A stretch of 64,000 bases of DNA from Ardenticatenaceae bacterium (GCA_020634435.1 JACKBS010000017.1:98680-162679), one strand, 5' to 3'; positions 8,515 through 17,932 are shown, counted from the first letter of the stretch. Translations and numbers: made by a program. The notes: generated by a model not told the origin, from the letters alone.

Positions 8515-9771
8515 CTAAATAATCGTTCCGTTGGGAATGACCGCATTTTTAGGAATAATGATGATCCCTTCTCGGGCGACCCAGTTGGGTCCTTCGCCGT
8601 CGGGGCGGTCGGGGTTGTCCTGAATCACCACGTTACGGCCGATTCGGGCATTTTTGTCAATGATCGCCCGGGCAATGGTTGAACCTTCGCCAATGCCAAT
8701 ATCAGGAATGCCTTTCTCCTTATTCTCCGCCAGCATCTCCGCTGATTCGTAATAATCTGCCCCCATGATGATGGTGGAATTGATGCGCGTTTCGGCCTTG
8801 ATGATGCTGCGCAGCCCAATAACAGCGTTATTGATGATCGATTTGGAGATGCGGCAACCATCCGTGAGCAGCACCTTGTCCAGAGTGGTGCCATCCAGTT
8901 CAGAGGCGGGCATAAAGCGTGGGCGAGTGTAAATTGGCGTCAGGGCACTGTAGAAATCGAAGGGGGCGTCTGGCTGGGCCATTTCCAGGTTGACCTGATA
9001 AAAACGTTGAATGGTTCCGATATCTTCCCAGTAGCCTTCAAAAATAAAGCCCTGCAAGCGATGGGTATGCATGGCCTGAGGAATGATGTCCCGGCCAAAG
9101 TCATTGCCCTGCCCTTCTAGCAGTTCAAAGAGCACATCGGTATTAAAAACATAAATACCCATCGAAGCCATAAACGGCCGTTCTGCCCCCGGCCAGCTTT
9201 CCATTTTGTCCAGGTCTTCATCGGTTTTGGGTTTCTCATGGAACTCCACGATGTTGTTCTGGTCGTCCAGCTTAAGAATGCCCAGGCCCGGTGCCACGTC
9301 GCGGGCAACCGGCTGTACGGCAACCGTCACCTCTGCTTCTGAATCCACGTGCTGCTGCAAAAACTTGCGGTAATCCATGCGGTACAAATGGTCGCCCGCC
9401 AGGATGAGCGTGTACTTGGCCCCTGCCTGCCGAATTTCGATGGACTGCTTACGCACCGCATCGGCCGTTCCCTGATACCAATCCACGCTGGTTGGTTTTT
9501 GCTCGGCGGCCAAAATTTGTACCCAGCCGGGCGAGAATACATCCCGATTATAGGTCCGGTGAATGTGCCGGTGCAGTGATACCGAGTTGAACTGTGTCAG
9601 AATAGCAATTTTTTCGATACCGGCATGGAGACAATTGCTCATGGGAATATCAATGAGGCGGTATTTGCCAGCCAGAGGTACGGCCGGTTTTGCCCGTTCT
9701 TTGGTCAATGGATAAAGTCTGGTGCCTGCTCCACCACCTAAGATAAGCCCGAGTACATCTTGCATTTGCAT
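8515..9771 (-). CDS. glgC: Glucose-1-phosphate adenylyltransferase (ADP-glucose pyrophosphorylase)
   Basis: 418 aa, normal length. The nucleotidyltransferase domain (1-250) carries LILGGGAGTRLYPLT and AKPAVPLAGKYRLID at the start, GTADAVRK near residue 100, and AGDHLYRMDY. The C-terminal part is a left-handed beta-helix with hexapeptide-like repeats (INNAVIGLRSIIKA, IIDKNARIGRN). The enzyme makes ADP-glucose from glucose-1-phosphate and ATP for glycogen synthesis in the cytoplasm and is usually allosteric. No other glg gene is in the window. It is transcribed divergently from the tat operon. An alternative start is the ATG at 9765. Confidence 0.95.
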   Translation of the reverse strand: MQMQDVLGLILGGGAGTRLYPLTKERAKPAVPLAGKYRLIDIPMSNCLHAGIEKIAILTQFNSVSLHRHIHRTYNRDVFSPGWVQILAAEQKPTSVDWYQGTADAVRKQSIEIRQAGAKYTLILAGDHLYRMDYRKFLQQHVDSEAEVTVAVQPVARDVAPGLGILKLDDQNNIVEFHEKPKTDEDLDKMESWPGAERPFMASMGIYVFNTDVLFELLEGQGNDFGRDIIPQAMHTHRLQGFIFEGYWEDIGTIQRFYQVNLEMAQPDAPFDFYSALTPIYTRPRFMPASELDGTTLDKVLLTDGCRISKSIINNAVIGLRSIIKAETRINSTIIMGADYYESAEMLAENKEKGIPDIGIGEGSTIARAIIDKNARIGRNVVIQDNPDRPDGEGPNWVAREGIIIIPKNAVIPNGTII

Positions 9772-10144
9772 GTGGAAACCCCTTCCGTAGAAATAGTGAA
9801 AGTAAAATTTTTGCTCCCCGCCAATAATTAAAACAAAGAAATGCTATTTCGGCCAATTGTACTCGATTAAGACTGGTATGAGACTACCGGATACGTTGCA
9901 ACCAATCTTCTCCGGTCTGGTATAATCTGCGTTGTTAATCTTTATCATGGTATCTTGTGATAATCGTCATGGTTTGTGATAAGATGCAAGTGGTTTAATA
10001 ATGAGGTTGCCCGGTCTGTGGCAGCCATGTAAAAGCCATAAGGATGTTAATTCCAAATGTGGCTTTTACCGGAGCAAATGAGCGCAAATTTTGAGCTTCA
10101 TTGCCATTTGCTTGCAAGGTTTTGATTACAAGGAGAGTTAAAAA
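9772..10144. other. Divergent spacer between glgC and tatA
   Basis: 373 bp with no gene. It holds a plus-strand promoter (9896-9926), two TTGTGATAA-like words near 9955-9980, and an imperfect inverted repeat with arms 10029-10040 and 10058-10069 (GTAAAAGCCATA against TGTGGCTTTTAC). No ACGGCCGT copy is present here. Confidence 0.6.
9896..9926 (+). promoter_or_regulatory. Putative sigma-70-type promoter for tatABC
   Basis: TTGCAA (9896-9901), a 19-bp gap and TATAAT (9921-9926), preceded by TGG, making an extended -10 (TGnTATAAT). The gap is slightly long, but the extended -10 compensates. It points toward tatA. Confidence 0.5.
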
Positions 10145-10321
10145 ATGGCAGGTTTAGGCGTTCCTGAACTATTGATCATTCTGGCAGTGGTACTGCTGGT
10201 TTTTGGCGTTGGCCGGATCAGTCGCATTGGTTCTGAATTAGGCAAAGGCATTAGCGCCTTCCGTGAAGGCGTGCGCGATGGCCAAAAAGAGGAAGACGAT
10301 TCTAAAGATATCGAGGCATAG
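10145..10321 (+). CDS. tatA: Sec-independent translocase subunit TatA
   Basis: 58 aa. It starts MAGLGVPELLII, with one transmembrane helix (about residues 5-22), the conserved FG hinge (VFGVGR) and an amphipathic helix (ISRIGSELGKGISAFREG), then an acidic tail. This is the TatA/E pattern: it oligomerises into the pore that exports folded proteins. AGGAGA lies upstream of the ATG. It is first in a tatA-tatB-tatC operon. Confidence 0.93.
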   Translation: MAGLGVPELLIILAVVLLVFGVGRISRIGSELGKGISAFREGVRDGQKEEDDSKDIEA

Positions 10322-10344
10322 TTAGCAAGCGAGTTTAGGTTCGT

Positions 10345-10848
10345 ATGGACAGCTTTTTTGGCATTGGCTTGCCTGAGCTAATTCTGATTCTGATTGTTGC
10401 TGGCATTGTGATGGGGCCAGAGCGAATTGGGCAGACGGCCCGATGGCTTGGCCGCACCACAGCCCAGCTGCAAAAAATATCGCGTGGTTTTGTGCGCCAG
10501 CTTAATCAAGAGTTGGACAATTCAAGCGATGGCAAGGCACTGCGGGAAACCATGCAAGAGTTACAGCAGCTCCGCCGGGAGCTGACTGATTTGCGTGGTG
10601 AAGTGACGCAAACGACTCGTGGGGCAACACAGGCAGCCCGGAACGCATTTAAAGATGTAGAGAACAGTATTCAACCGCCGAACTTGTTGCCGCCTGATCT
10701 GTCGTCTGCGTCGTCAAAGCCAGCTTCTCTACCTCCTCAACCTCCTCCCGCAACCGATAAAAATGGCTCTGGGCAAACTGAGACTGGGAACGGTACGGCC
10801 GTTCCGCCCCTCCCGACTCTGGTAGATATTCCAGATGACCCCGAATAA
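10345..10848 (+). CDS. tatB: Sec-independent translocase subunit TatB
   Basis: 167 aa. One N-terminal membrane helix (GIGLPELILILIVAGIVMGPERI) carries the Tat Pro-Glu pair, then an amphipathic helix, a coiled-coil-prone stretch (about 55-100) and a Pro/Ser-rich C-terminus. Length and the long cytoplasmic tail favour TatB over a second TatA. It forms the twin-arginine receptor with TatC. It lies 23 bp after tatA and 3 bp before tatC. Confidence 0.85.
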   Translation: MDSFFGIGLPELILILIVAGIVMGPERIGQTARWLGRTTAQLQKISRGFVRQLNQELDNSSDGKALRETMQELQQLRRELTDLRGEVTQTTRGATQAARNAFKDVENSIQPPNLLPPDLSSASSKPASLPPQPPPATDKNGSGQTETGNGTAVPPLPTLVDIPDDPE

Positions 10849-10851
10849 ATA

Positions 10852-11646
10852 ATGGCTAAAGTAACTCCCCCCGCAAAATCGTTGGAAAATGACGACGAAC
10901 CGTCAGAGGCTGGCAACCTGACGCTGTTGGGCCATCTAAACGAGCTGCGCATCCGGCTAACCTATGTGGCGGTTGCCCTGTTGGTGACCACCGCCTTGAG
11001 CTTTGCTTTTGCGGAGCCAATGCTGAAATTTTTGTTGGTGCCGTATGCCGAAAGCATTAGTGGCGAGGTGGAACTGCAAACACTGGAACCGACAGAAGGG
11101 ATCGAGACATTTTTCAAGGTGTCGCTTCTGGCTGGCTCCATGCTGGCCATGCCGATGATTCTCTACCAGTTCTGGCAATTTGTGGTGCCTGGTCTTACCC
11201 GCGACGAACGGCGCTATGTCTACATTTTTTTGCCCAGCACGCTATTTCTCTTTGCCTTGGGCATCTTGTTTTCCTGGTTTGTGTTGATACCTGCGGCCGT
11301 TTTCTTTTTAGCCAACTTCCTCGGTACCATCTTTAAAACTGATTGGACACCCAGCGGCTACATCGGCTTTGTGTTGCGCATGTTGTTTTGGATTGGCTTG
11401 GCGTTTGAGATGCCGGTGGTTGTTTACTTTGTGGCCCGCGTAGGTGTGGTAACGGCCAAAACCTTGCGCGAACAGTGGCGTTTCGCCGTGGTTGGCATTG
11501 CTGTGCTGGCGGCGGTCATTACCCCCTCTATCGACCCGGTGACCATGATGTTAACAATGGCGCCCCTGTTGGTGCTGTATGTGTTAAGCATTGGTCTGGC
11601 TTCGATTGGCCAGCGGCAGTTTGAACGCTCTGTGGCTATTGATTGA
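10852..11646 (+). CDS. tatC: Sec-independent translocase subunit TatC
   Basis: 264 aa with six predicted membrane helices. The signatures are HLNELRIRL in the N-terminal cytoplasmic region (residues 26-34), the first periplasmic loop ending with FFKVSLLAGSMLAMPMILYQFW, and the VVTAKTLREQWRFAVV segment. It binds twin-arginine signal peptides at the inner membrane. It starts 3 bp after tatB without its own strong ribosome binding site, so translation is probably coupled. It overlaps the convergent rhomboid gene by 11 bp. Confidence 0.93.
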   Translation: MAKVTPPAKSLENDDEPSEAGNLTLLGHLNELRIRLTYVAVALLVTTALSFAFAEPMLKFLLVPYAESISGEVELQTLEPTEGIETFFKVSLLAGSMLAMPMILYQFWQFVVPGLTRDERRYVYIFLPSTLFLFALGILFSWFVLIPAAVFFLANFLGTIFKTDWTPSGYIGFVLRMLFWIGLAFEMPVVVYFVARVGVVTAKTLREQWRFAVVGIAVLAAVITPSIDPVTMMLTMAPLLVLYVLSIGLASIGQRQFERSVAID

Positions 11647-12214
11647 GTGCGTAGGCCGCGATCCAGCCTCCAACAAAGCCAAAAAGATGGGTCTGCCAGG
11701 AGATGCCATTCCCCTGCGGGAGAACGCCCCAAATAATTCCGCTGTAGAGCAGTAGCACAACCAGTGCAATGGCGACAGATCGGCAGCTGCGTACAAAGTA
11801 CGCCGAAATCAGTAGAAAGCCAAAATAGCCAAAAATCAGGCCACTGGCGCCCAAATGCACCGAGTCAGCTGGGCCTATCAGCCAGGTGCCAAATCCCCCA
11901 ACCAAAATGACAATTAAAGAGGTGATAAAAAAGTCGCGCACTGAGCGGGAGATCATGATGATCGTGCCCAATACCAGAATGGGGCCGGTGTTGGCGATCA
12001 GGTGTTGAAAACCACGATGCAAAAAAGGTGCCCACAGAATGCCCCACAGCCCGATGAGTGAACGAGGATGCACGCCAAAATTATCCAGCGATTGGCGAAA
12101 CAGCAGCTGATCAATGATTTCAATTATCCATAACAGCACAATGAAGCTGCCAATGATGGTAAGCGGCCGTTTTAGCTGAAGCCACAAATTATTGCTCGTC
12201 TTTTCTTCTTGCAT
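11636..12214 (-). CDS. Rhomboid-family intramembrane serine protease
   Basis: 192 aa from the ATG at 12214, chosen for the well-placed GAGGT; the frame is open 21 codons further upstream. There are six hydrophobic helices. Catalytic Ser124 sits in HLGASGLIFGY and His176 in WQTHLFGF; the HxxxN pair is His71/Asn75. These fit the Ser-His dyad of rhomboids, which cut substrate membrane helices. The N-terminal ~15 residues are charged and cytoplasmic. Its 3' end overlaps tatC by 11 bp tail to tail. A second, divergent rhomboid lies at 53564-54271. Confidence 0.88.
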   Translation of the reverse strand: MQEEKTSNNLWLQLKRPLTIIGSFIVLLWIIEIIDQLLFRQSLDNFGVHPRSLIGLWGILWAPFLHRGFQHLIANTGPILVLGTIIMISRSVRDFFITSLIVILVGGFGTWLIGPADSVHLGASGLIFGYFGFLLISAYFVRSCRSVAIALVVLLLYSGIIWGVLPQGNGISWQTHLFGFVGGWIAAYALNQ

Positions 12215-12430
12215 GTCTACCTCACGCTGCCATCTGCCTGGGTTGAATTTTACCATATTGTTTGTGATTTGTTTCACATATAGTACTCATTCGAGCTTTC
12301 TGCGTTTCACCTACACCATACGTACGAGAGATGACGGAGGTTGCCTGGATGGGGATGTTTTGATTGTGGCATAAAAGTGAAAAATAAGGGACAATAGAGT
12401 GGCATATTATTTTGTTGGCTGAGGTGAAAG

Positions 12431-13462
12431 ATGCGCAGAAAGGTGTCGAGGCTTTTAGGGACAGTTGGTTTGATGGGAGTTTTGCTGTTGTTGGCAGCCT
12501 GTTTGCCTGAGGAAGGACTCACGATATTGCAGCCAGACCCCATCAAGCCACCGACATCTGATCCAACGCCTGGTATTGTGTTTGTAACGACGCGCCATGT
12601 AGAGCGGAATACCAGCATACACCAGAATTGGGAGCTGTACCTGGTGCAGCCGGATGGCACAGGTTTGACCCGGCTTACCGACAATGATCGAGTGGATACC
12701 AGCCCGTCCTGGTCGCCAGACGGCCGTCAGATCGTGTTTCGGTCGCGGGTGGATGGCAGTGCCGACATTTTTGTGATGGATGCTAATGGCCAAAACTGGC
12801 GCAACCTCATCAAAGACCCGGAAGATTCCATTTTTGACGACTTCTACCCGGAGTGGAATCCGCAGCGAGACATCATTGCGCTGTACACCGATCGCTTTTA
12901 TTCACCGGATGTGGGCTGTGCCTGGCATCGGTTGGCAATCATGCCGCTGGCGGGTGGGGCCGAGAAGATTCAGGTACTAGAGGACCCTCTGACGGAGCAG
13001 GAAACGTTGGGATGGGCACCAGACGGCCGTCATCTAGCCTTTAGCTCGCGTTGTGACATGGGGCGTGAAGGTGCAGTCGAGCTGTTTGTGTGGGACATTG
13101 ACACCAACGAAGTGACCCGCCTCACCGACGACGGCAACATCAATGCCTCGCCTGCTTACTCGCACGACGGCCGTTACCTGGCTTACCAATCCGTGCACCC
13201 CGATACGCTGGCGGATGTTTTTGTGATGGATATGGAAACAGGCGAAATTGCCAATTTGACCAATAATCCAGAGTTCAAGGATTCCCATCCAACCTGGTCG
13301 CCCGATGACAGCCAGATTGCTTTTGTTTCTAACCGCGACGGAAACGACGAGATTTACGTGATGGACGTCATTTTGGAGCCTTTTGCCAGCAGCGCCAATC
13401 CGGTAAACTTGACCAATAATCCCGCCAAGGATTTTGAACCGGCCTGGTCGCCGGTGCCCTAA
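12431..13462 (+). CDS. TolB-like beta-propeller lipoprotein 1
   Basis: 343 aa. The signal peptide ends in a lipobox LLAAC, giving lipidated Cys24. The mature part is a chain of WD40-like PD40 repeats with the signature SWSPDGRQIVF, GWAPDGRHLAF, AYSHDGRYLAY and TWSPDDSQIAF, and FVMDANG/YVMDV linkers. This is a six-bladed propeller like TolB's, predicted on the outer face of the membrane in protein-binding or scaffolding. GAGGTG precedes the ATG. The next gene is a paralogue five bases downstream, so the pair arose by tandem duplication and is co-transcribed. Confidence 0.85.
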   Translation: MRRKVSRLLGTVGLMGVLLLLAACLPEEGLTILQPDPIKPPTSDPTPGIVFVTTRHVERNTSIHQNWELYLVQPDGTGLTRLTDNDRVDTSPSWSPDGRQIVFRSRVDGSADIFVMDANGQNWRNLIKDPEDSIFDDFYPEWNPQRDIIALYTDRFYSPDVGCAWHRLAIMPLAGGAEKIQVLEDPLTEQETLGWAPDGRHLAFSSRCDMGREGAVELFVWDIDTNEVTRLTDDGNINASPAYSHDGRYLAYQSVHPDTLADVFVMDMETGEIANLTNNPEFKDSHPTWSPDDSQIAFVSNRDGNDEIYVMDVILEPFASSANPVNLTNNPAKDFEPAWSPVP

Positions 13463-13467
13463 AGCTC

Positions 13468-14430
13468 ATGCGTAGATTCTTTTTGCTCATCGTTTTGTTC
13501 ATTTCAGCCTGTGCACCGGTGGTGACAGAAACGGCCGTCCCCACCTTACCTACCAATTCTCTTCCTGCCGCACCTGAACCACTGCCCGGACTGGTTTTCA
13601 CTTCAGAGCGTGACGGCAATTGGGAAATTTACCGGATGGATGCGGATGGCAGCAACGTCGTACGGCTAACTGATACCGACATTTCTGAAGGCGGCGCGGA
13701 CTGGTCACCAGACGGCCGTTCCGTGGTATTTTGGTCGCGTCGTGATGGCAATGCCGATGTCTATGTGATGGGAGCCGATGGCCGCGATCCGCGCAACATT
13801 GCTTACGATCCGGCCGAAAATGGCTTTGAAGAGTTTTACATGCGGTGGCATCCAGACGGGGGGTCGATTGCCTTTTTTAGCAACCGGTTTGGTAACGAGG
13901 GTTACGACTGCGCGGTACACCGCATTGGTTTTATGGCTATCAACGGGGGCGTGGAAAGTATGCAGGCGTTGTCTGGCGCAGTTGGGAATCAGGAGACGCT
14001 GGACTGGTCGCCCGATGGGCAGACTTTGGCGTTTAGCTCAAAATCGTGTGGGGGAACGGGGGTCAATCTGCAAATTTTCTTGTGGAATATCCCGGACGAT
14101 GCCGTGACCCAGCTTACTAAAGATAAGTACATTAATGCCGGGCCTGCGTTTTCGCACGACGGCCGTTTTCTGGCCTATCACTCTTTCCGCGACGGCAACA
14201 GCGAAATCATCCTGCTCGATTTGGCCAGCGGCGAGGCGGTGAACCTGACAAACAACCCGGCCAAAGAGTCGCATCCAACCTGGTCCCCCGACGACAGCCA
14301 GATTGCTTTTGTAACCGACCGCGACGGCAATGACGAGATTTACGTCATGGACGTCGATGGCACCAACCTGCAAAACCTCACGAACCATCCAGCTCGTGAT
14401 TTTGAGCCGCGCTGGTCGCCGATTCCTTAA
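13468..14430 (+). CDS. TolB-like beta-propeller lipoprotein 2 (tandem paralogue)
   Basis: 320 aa with lipobox FISAC (Cys15). The same PD40 repeats are present (DWSPDGRSVVF, RWHPDGGSIAF, DWSPDGQTLAF, AFSHDGRFLAY, TWSPDDSQIAF). The last blade is nearly identical to that of the upstream protein. It starts five bases after the upstream stop with no clear ribosome binding site, consistent with coupled translation. Function is probably the same scaffold role; no partner is encoded next to it. Confidence 0.84.
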   Translation: MRRFFLLIVLFISACAPVVTETAVPTLPTNSLPAAPEPLPGLVFTSERDGNWEIYRMDADGSNVVRLTDTDISEGGADWSPDGRSVVFWSRRDGNADVYVMGADGRDPRNIAYDPAENGFEEFYMRWHPDGGSIAFFSNRFGNEGYDCAVHRIGFMAINGGVESMQALSGAVGNQETLDWSPDGQTLAFSSKSCGGTGVNLQIFLWNIPDDAVTQLTKDKYINAGPAFSHDGRFLAYHSFRDGNSEIILLDLASGEAVNLTNNPAKESHPTWSPDDSQIAFVTDRDGNDEIYVMDVDGTNLQNLTNHPARDFEPRWSPIP

Positions 14431-14433
14431 CTG

Positions 14434-15756
14434 CTAAAGCAGTTCGCTGCGCAGCACTACCACCGCTAGGACACCCACCACAAGCAGCCCCACCACCAGC
14501 ACCGTCACAATGTTCACCAGCGTTGGCCGACCTTCCTCGGTAGAGGATACGGCCGTTGCTACCGTGGCATTTGGTGTAGCTACCGCATTATTCGCCTGGC
14601 TAAGACTTGCAGAAACGGCCGTTGGCGTTTCGGTAGGGATTGGTGCAGTTGGTGTGGCTGGCTGCGGCGTTTCTGTCGGGGGCAGCGTGGGAAGTGGCGT
14701 GGGTTCGGCTTGCCGTACTAATAGCTGATCGCCTGGCTGGATAAAAGCACTTTGGTCCAGATTGTTCAATGCTAAGAGCTGATCCAGCGTCAGGCCGTAA
14801 GTGAGGGCAATCTCCCACAGCGTTTGCTCGCTGCGCACGGTGTGGTAAAGAATAGGAGTGGCGGTTGGCGGCGGTGCCTCATCTGGGGCCAGACGTACTC
14901 GCACGAGATCGCCGGGCTGGAGCACCGCATCTTCCGCCATGTTATTGAGCCACAAAATATCACCCAATTTCACGTTGTACTGCACCGCAATGGACCAGAG
15001 CGACTGTCCTTCTAGGACGGTGTGCATGGTGGGGGGCGTTGGCGTGGGCGGCGGCGCGGCCCCATCCGCCAGCCGGATGGTAATCTGGTCGCCAGGTTGG
15101 ACAATGGCGTTGGCAGGCAGGCTGTTGAATAGCAGCAGGTCAGACAGCGCCACGTCATAGTGCGCCGCCAGCGACCACAGCGCCTGACCTTCTTGCACTA
15201 CATGCACAATCGAGCCATCTTCGCCCGGTTGGGCCAGCGTGATCGGCGTAATGTAGAGTGGTTCCGGGCTGTCATCAACTACAGATTGCGGTGGCGTGTC
15301 GGATGCCTGGCCAACTAACAGCACATAGAAATTGTCGGTGCCATTGGTGGCAAAGCCGGTGCCCGCTTCCTGGTAGCGGCTGGTGATGAGGGTGTTGTAA
15401 TGGACGGGGCTGTTGACCCACCAGGTGAGGCCGCGAGCGGCGGTCATGCCGGTGCCGCCAACGATATTTTCGGTGACACGGCCCACGTACCCAGCGGCCG
15501 CGGCCCGGCTTTGCGGCGTGGAACCGCCCGCGCCAATGTGGCTGGAGAAGATGGTATTGGCCGCCATGAAGTTAGCCTGGTTTTGGGCAGCCGCAGCCAG
15601 GGCATTGTTGTACTGAAACGGCACCAGGCCGTTGTTAATGCGAAACTGGTTTACTTCTTGGAAGATTGCGGAGGCAGATTGGGCGTGTACGGCCGTTGTC
15701 TCCCCCACGACCACAAACAGGCACAGGAGTATGCCAATGATCCATTTTTTGTTCAT
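14434..15756 (-). CDS. Secreted CAP-domain protein with three LysM repeats
   Basis: 440 aa. A signal peptide occupies residues 1-25 (cleavage after VHAQ). The CAP/SCP domain spans about 28-150 (NQFRINNGLVPFQYN, SSHIG, TENIVGG, WVNSPVHYNTLITSRYQEAGTGF), with the family's His and Glu residues. LysM modules lie at about 184-229, 244-289 and 304-349, each ending QPGDQ/L. A Pro-Thr linker follows, then a C-terminal membrane helix at 413-436. LysM binds peptidoglycan glycan, so the protein is probably held at the wall and membrane on the outside. It ends 3 bp from the convergent lipoprotein gene. Confidence 0.9.
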   Translation of the reverse strand: MNKKWIIGILLCLFVVVGETTAVHAQSASAIFQEVNQFRINNGLVPFQYNNALAAAAQNQANFMAANTIFSSHIGAGGSTPQSRAAAAGYVGRVTENIVGGTGMTAARGLTWWVNSPVHYNTLITSRYQEAGTGFATNGTDNFYVLLVGQASDTPPQSVVDDSPEPLYITPITLAQPGEDGSIVHVVQEGQALWSLAAHYDVALSDLLLFNSLPANAIVQPGDQITIRLADGAAPPPTPTPPTMHTVLEGQSLWSIAVQYNVKLGDILWLNNMAEDAVLQPGDLVRVRLAPDEAPPPTATPILYHTVRSEQTLWEIALTYGLTLDQLLALNNLDQSAFIQPGDQLLVRQAEPTPLPTLPPTETPQPATPTAPIPTETPTAVSASLSQANNAVATPNATVATAVSSTEEGRPTLVNIVTVLVVGLLVVGVLAVVVLRSELL

Positions 15757-15770
15757 GCCAGAACTATATC

Positions 15771-15833
15771 AACGGAAACGGCCGTAACCAAATTTAAGCG
15801 GGAAACGGCCGTCGCTAAATTAAGCGAATCCTC
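15771..15833. repeat. Two-unit direct repeat, each unit holding one ACGGCCGT
   Basis: Two similar ~27-bp units, GGAAACGGCCGTAACCAAAT then GGAAACGGCCGTCGCTAAAT, each followed by TTAAGC, lie head to tail in the spacer upstream of the CAP-LysM gene. Confidence 0.6.
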
Positions 15834-15845
15834 AGGTAGCACGCA

Positions 15846-15880
15846 AAGAAAAAGCCCCCGGTTTGGCCGGAGGCTTTCTT
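15846..15880 (-). terminator. Rho-independent terminator of the acyl-CoA synthetase gene
   Basis: On the minus strand, GCCTCCGG, a short loop and CCGGGGGC form a stem with one mismatch, followed by TTTTTCTTT. It lies 26 bp after the acyl-CoA synthetase stop. Confidence 0.8.
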
Positions 15881-15906
15881 GTTTATCCAAACAGTCAACG
15901 AAGGTT

Positions 15907-17691
15907 TTAGCCTTCGTACATAGACTCAATCTGGGTGGCAAAATTGTCGTTGATCACCCGACGCTTGATCTTTAGCGTGGGGGTCAGTTCGCCGTCTTCT
16001 ACCGTGAAGTCACGCGGCAGCACGCGGAAATCGCGCACATGCTCCACCCGGGCAAAGAGCGAATTAACTTTATCATCAATCTCTTTTTGCAAATGAGAAA
16101 TGAGCGCTGGATGTTCATGGAGAGCCTGGCCTTCCAGCCCGTGCTCCTGGGCAAACGCTCGAGCGGCGTCGGGGTCCAGGGTGAGTAAGGCCGTGAGGAA
16201 GCGTCGCTTTTCCCCAATTACCACCGCCTGCGATACCATGTCCAGGTTTTTCAGAGCCGCTTCAATGTTTTTCGGGGCAATGTTCTTGCCACCCGACGTA
16301 ATAATGATCTCCTTCTTGCGGCCGACAATGCTCAAGAAACCATCGTCGTCAAATGCACCCAGGTCACCAGAATGCAGCCAGCCGTCTACCAATTCACTGG
16401 CCGTGGCTTCCTCATTCTTGAAATACCCCAAAAACACGTTCGGGCCTTTCACCAGGATTTCGCCATCTGGTCCGAGCTTAACTTCAGAACCGGGCCACGC
16501 TTGGCCAACGGAGCCAATCTTGATGGCCCCAGGCCGGTTGGTTGTGGTCGGGCCACAATCTTCGGACTGGCCGTACAGTTCCAAAATGGACATATCCAGG
16601 CTGGCCAGGTAGTGCAAAATATCGGCCGAGATTGGCGCGGCCGAAACGATCAGAATTCTGTATTCGGACAGTCCCAGACCTTCTTTCACTTTGGCAAAGA
16701 CTAGTTTGTTGGCCAGGTTATACTGGAGTGCCAGTAAGCCTGTTGGCTGCTGGCCTCTGTTTGTTAATGCGTTGACCTTGGTACCAACTCCACGGGCCCA
16801 TTCAGCGATTTTGGCTTTAACGCCGGTGGCATGTTCAAGTTGAGCTGAGACGCCCGCCTGGAACCGCTCGAAGATACGCGGCACGCCAAAGAAGACGGTG
16901 GGCTTTACCTCTTTCATATTGCGATTGAGGTGGTCTTGGGGCGAAAATTCGGCGTAGTACACCTGGTAAGCGGCCGTAATGGCAGCATGGATGGTGAACA
17001 TTTGCTCTGCAATATGCGAGAGGGGCAAATAGGAGAGTGTTCTATCGGTTGGCACTAGCTCGATGAGGTTTTGGGCATTGCGGGCGGTGCTGGCCAAATT
17101 TTTGTGGGAGAGCATGACCCCTTTGGGCGGGCCGGTGGTGCCAGAGGTGTAAATCAGGGTCGCCAGCTGGTCTTCTTGCAAAGCGTCCATGCGGGCGTCA
17201 ACCACACTTTCGTCTACTTCGTCGCCCTTGGCCAGAAAAGCTTCCCACGACAAGGTCATCTCATCGTCAATCTCGGTGCCTTTCATCATGACGATGTGCT
17301 TGAGGCAGTCCATATCATCGCGCACTTCGCGGATTTTCTTCCATTGGCTTTCATTTTCCACCAAGATCACCGGAGCTTCTGCGTTTTCGACGATGTATTT
17401 GCACTCTTGTGGGGAGTTGGTGGTGTAGATGCCAGCCGGTGCGCCACCGACCATCATGCTAGCCAGATCGAAGATGACCCATTCAGGACGATTGAACCCC
17501 AAAATTGTGACATTCTGATTGGGTTGCACACCAAGGGCAACGAGGGCGCGGGCCGCCTGGCGTACCTGGTTGGTGTACTCTTTCCAAGATGTGGGTACCC
17601 AGGTGCTGCCAATTTTTTCATAATAGGCAGGAGCGTTGGGGCGTTTACGGCCGTTTTCATACAGCCGGTGGAGAATAGTGTCCGTCATCAA
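15907..17691 (-). CDS. Long-chain fatty-acid--CoA ligase (AMP-forming)
   Basis: 594 aa, typical length. The ATP-binding motif YTSGTTGPPKG is at residues 181-191; the adenylation signatures ELYGQSEDCGP and DGFLSIVGRKKEIIITSGGKN lie in the C-terminal half. It activates fatty acids to acyl-CoA through an acyl-adenylate at the cytoplasmic face of the membrane, feeding beta-oxidation or lipid synthesis. AGGAGG lies 7 nt before the ATG. The thiolase and phosphatidylcholine synthase genes follow upstream on the same strand but appear to be separate transcripts, because a terminator lies between. Confidence 0.93.
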   Translation of the reverse strand: MMTDTILHRLYENGRKRPNAPAYYEKIGSTWVPTSWKEYTNQVRQAARALVALGVQPNQNVTILGFNRPEWVIFDLASMMVGGAPAGIYTTNSPQECKYIVENAEAPVILVENESQWKKIREVRDDMDCLKHIVMMKGTEIDDEMTLSWEAFLAKGDEVDESVVDARMDALQEDQLATLIYTSGTTGPPKGVMLSHKNLASTARNAQNLIELVPTDRTLSYLPLSHIAEQMFTIHAAITAAYQVYYAEFSPQDHLNRNMKEVKPTVFFGVPRIFERFQAGVSAQLEHATGVKAKIAEWARGVGTKVNALTNRGQQPTGLLALQYNLANKLVFAKVKEGLGLSEYRILIVSAAPISADILHYLASLDMSILELYGQSEDCGPTTTNRPGAIKIGSVGQAWPGSEVKLGPDGEILVKGPNVFLGYFKNEEATASELVDGWLHSGDLGAFDDDGFLSIVGRKKEIIITSGGKNIAPKNIEAALKNLDMVSQAVVIGEKRRFLTALLTLDPDAARAFAQEHGLEGQALHEHPALISHLQKEIDDKVNSLFARVEHVRDFRVLPRDFTVEDGELTPTLKIKRRVINDNFATQIESMYEG

Positions 17692-17932
17692 ATGCCTCCT
17701 CTGTTTGTTAAGACATTACTGGCTAGAATGGCCAATCGGCAAGGGGAGAATATCGAAACAATGGCATGAATGGCTTATTCCAATCAGTCTTAAACTTTCG
17801 CAACATATTTGGGGTGTTCTCTCTCAATCCTTCTGCAATTTTTATCATATCTGGGCAGGTTCCGCAATGGTTTCTTGCCAGGTTGGTCCAGAATCGTGTC
17901 TGCCGAATGTAAACGGCGAGTCTTTGACAAAA

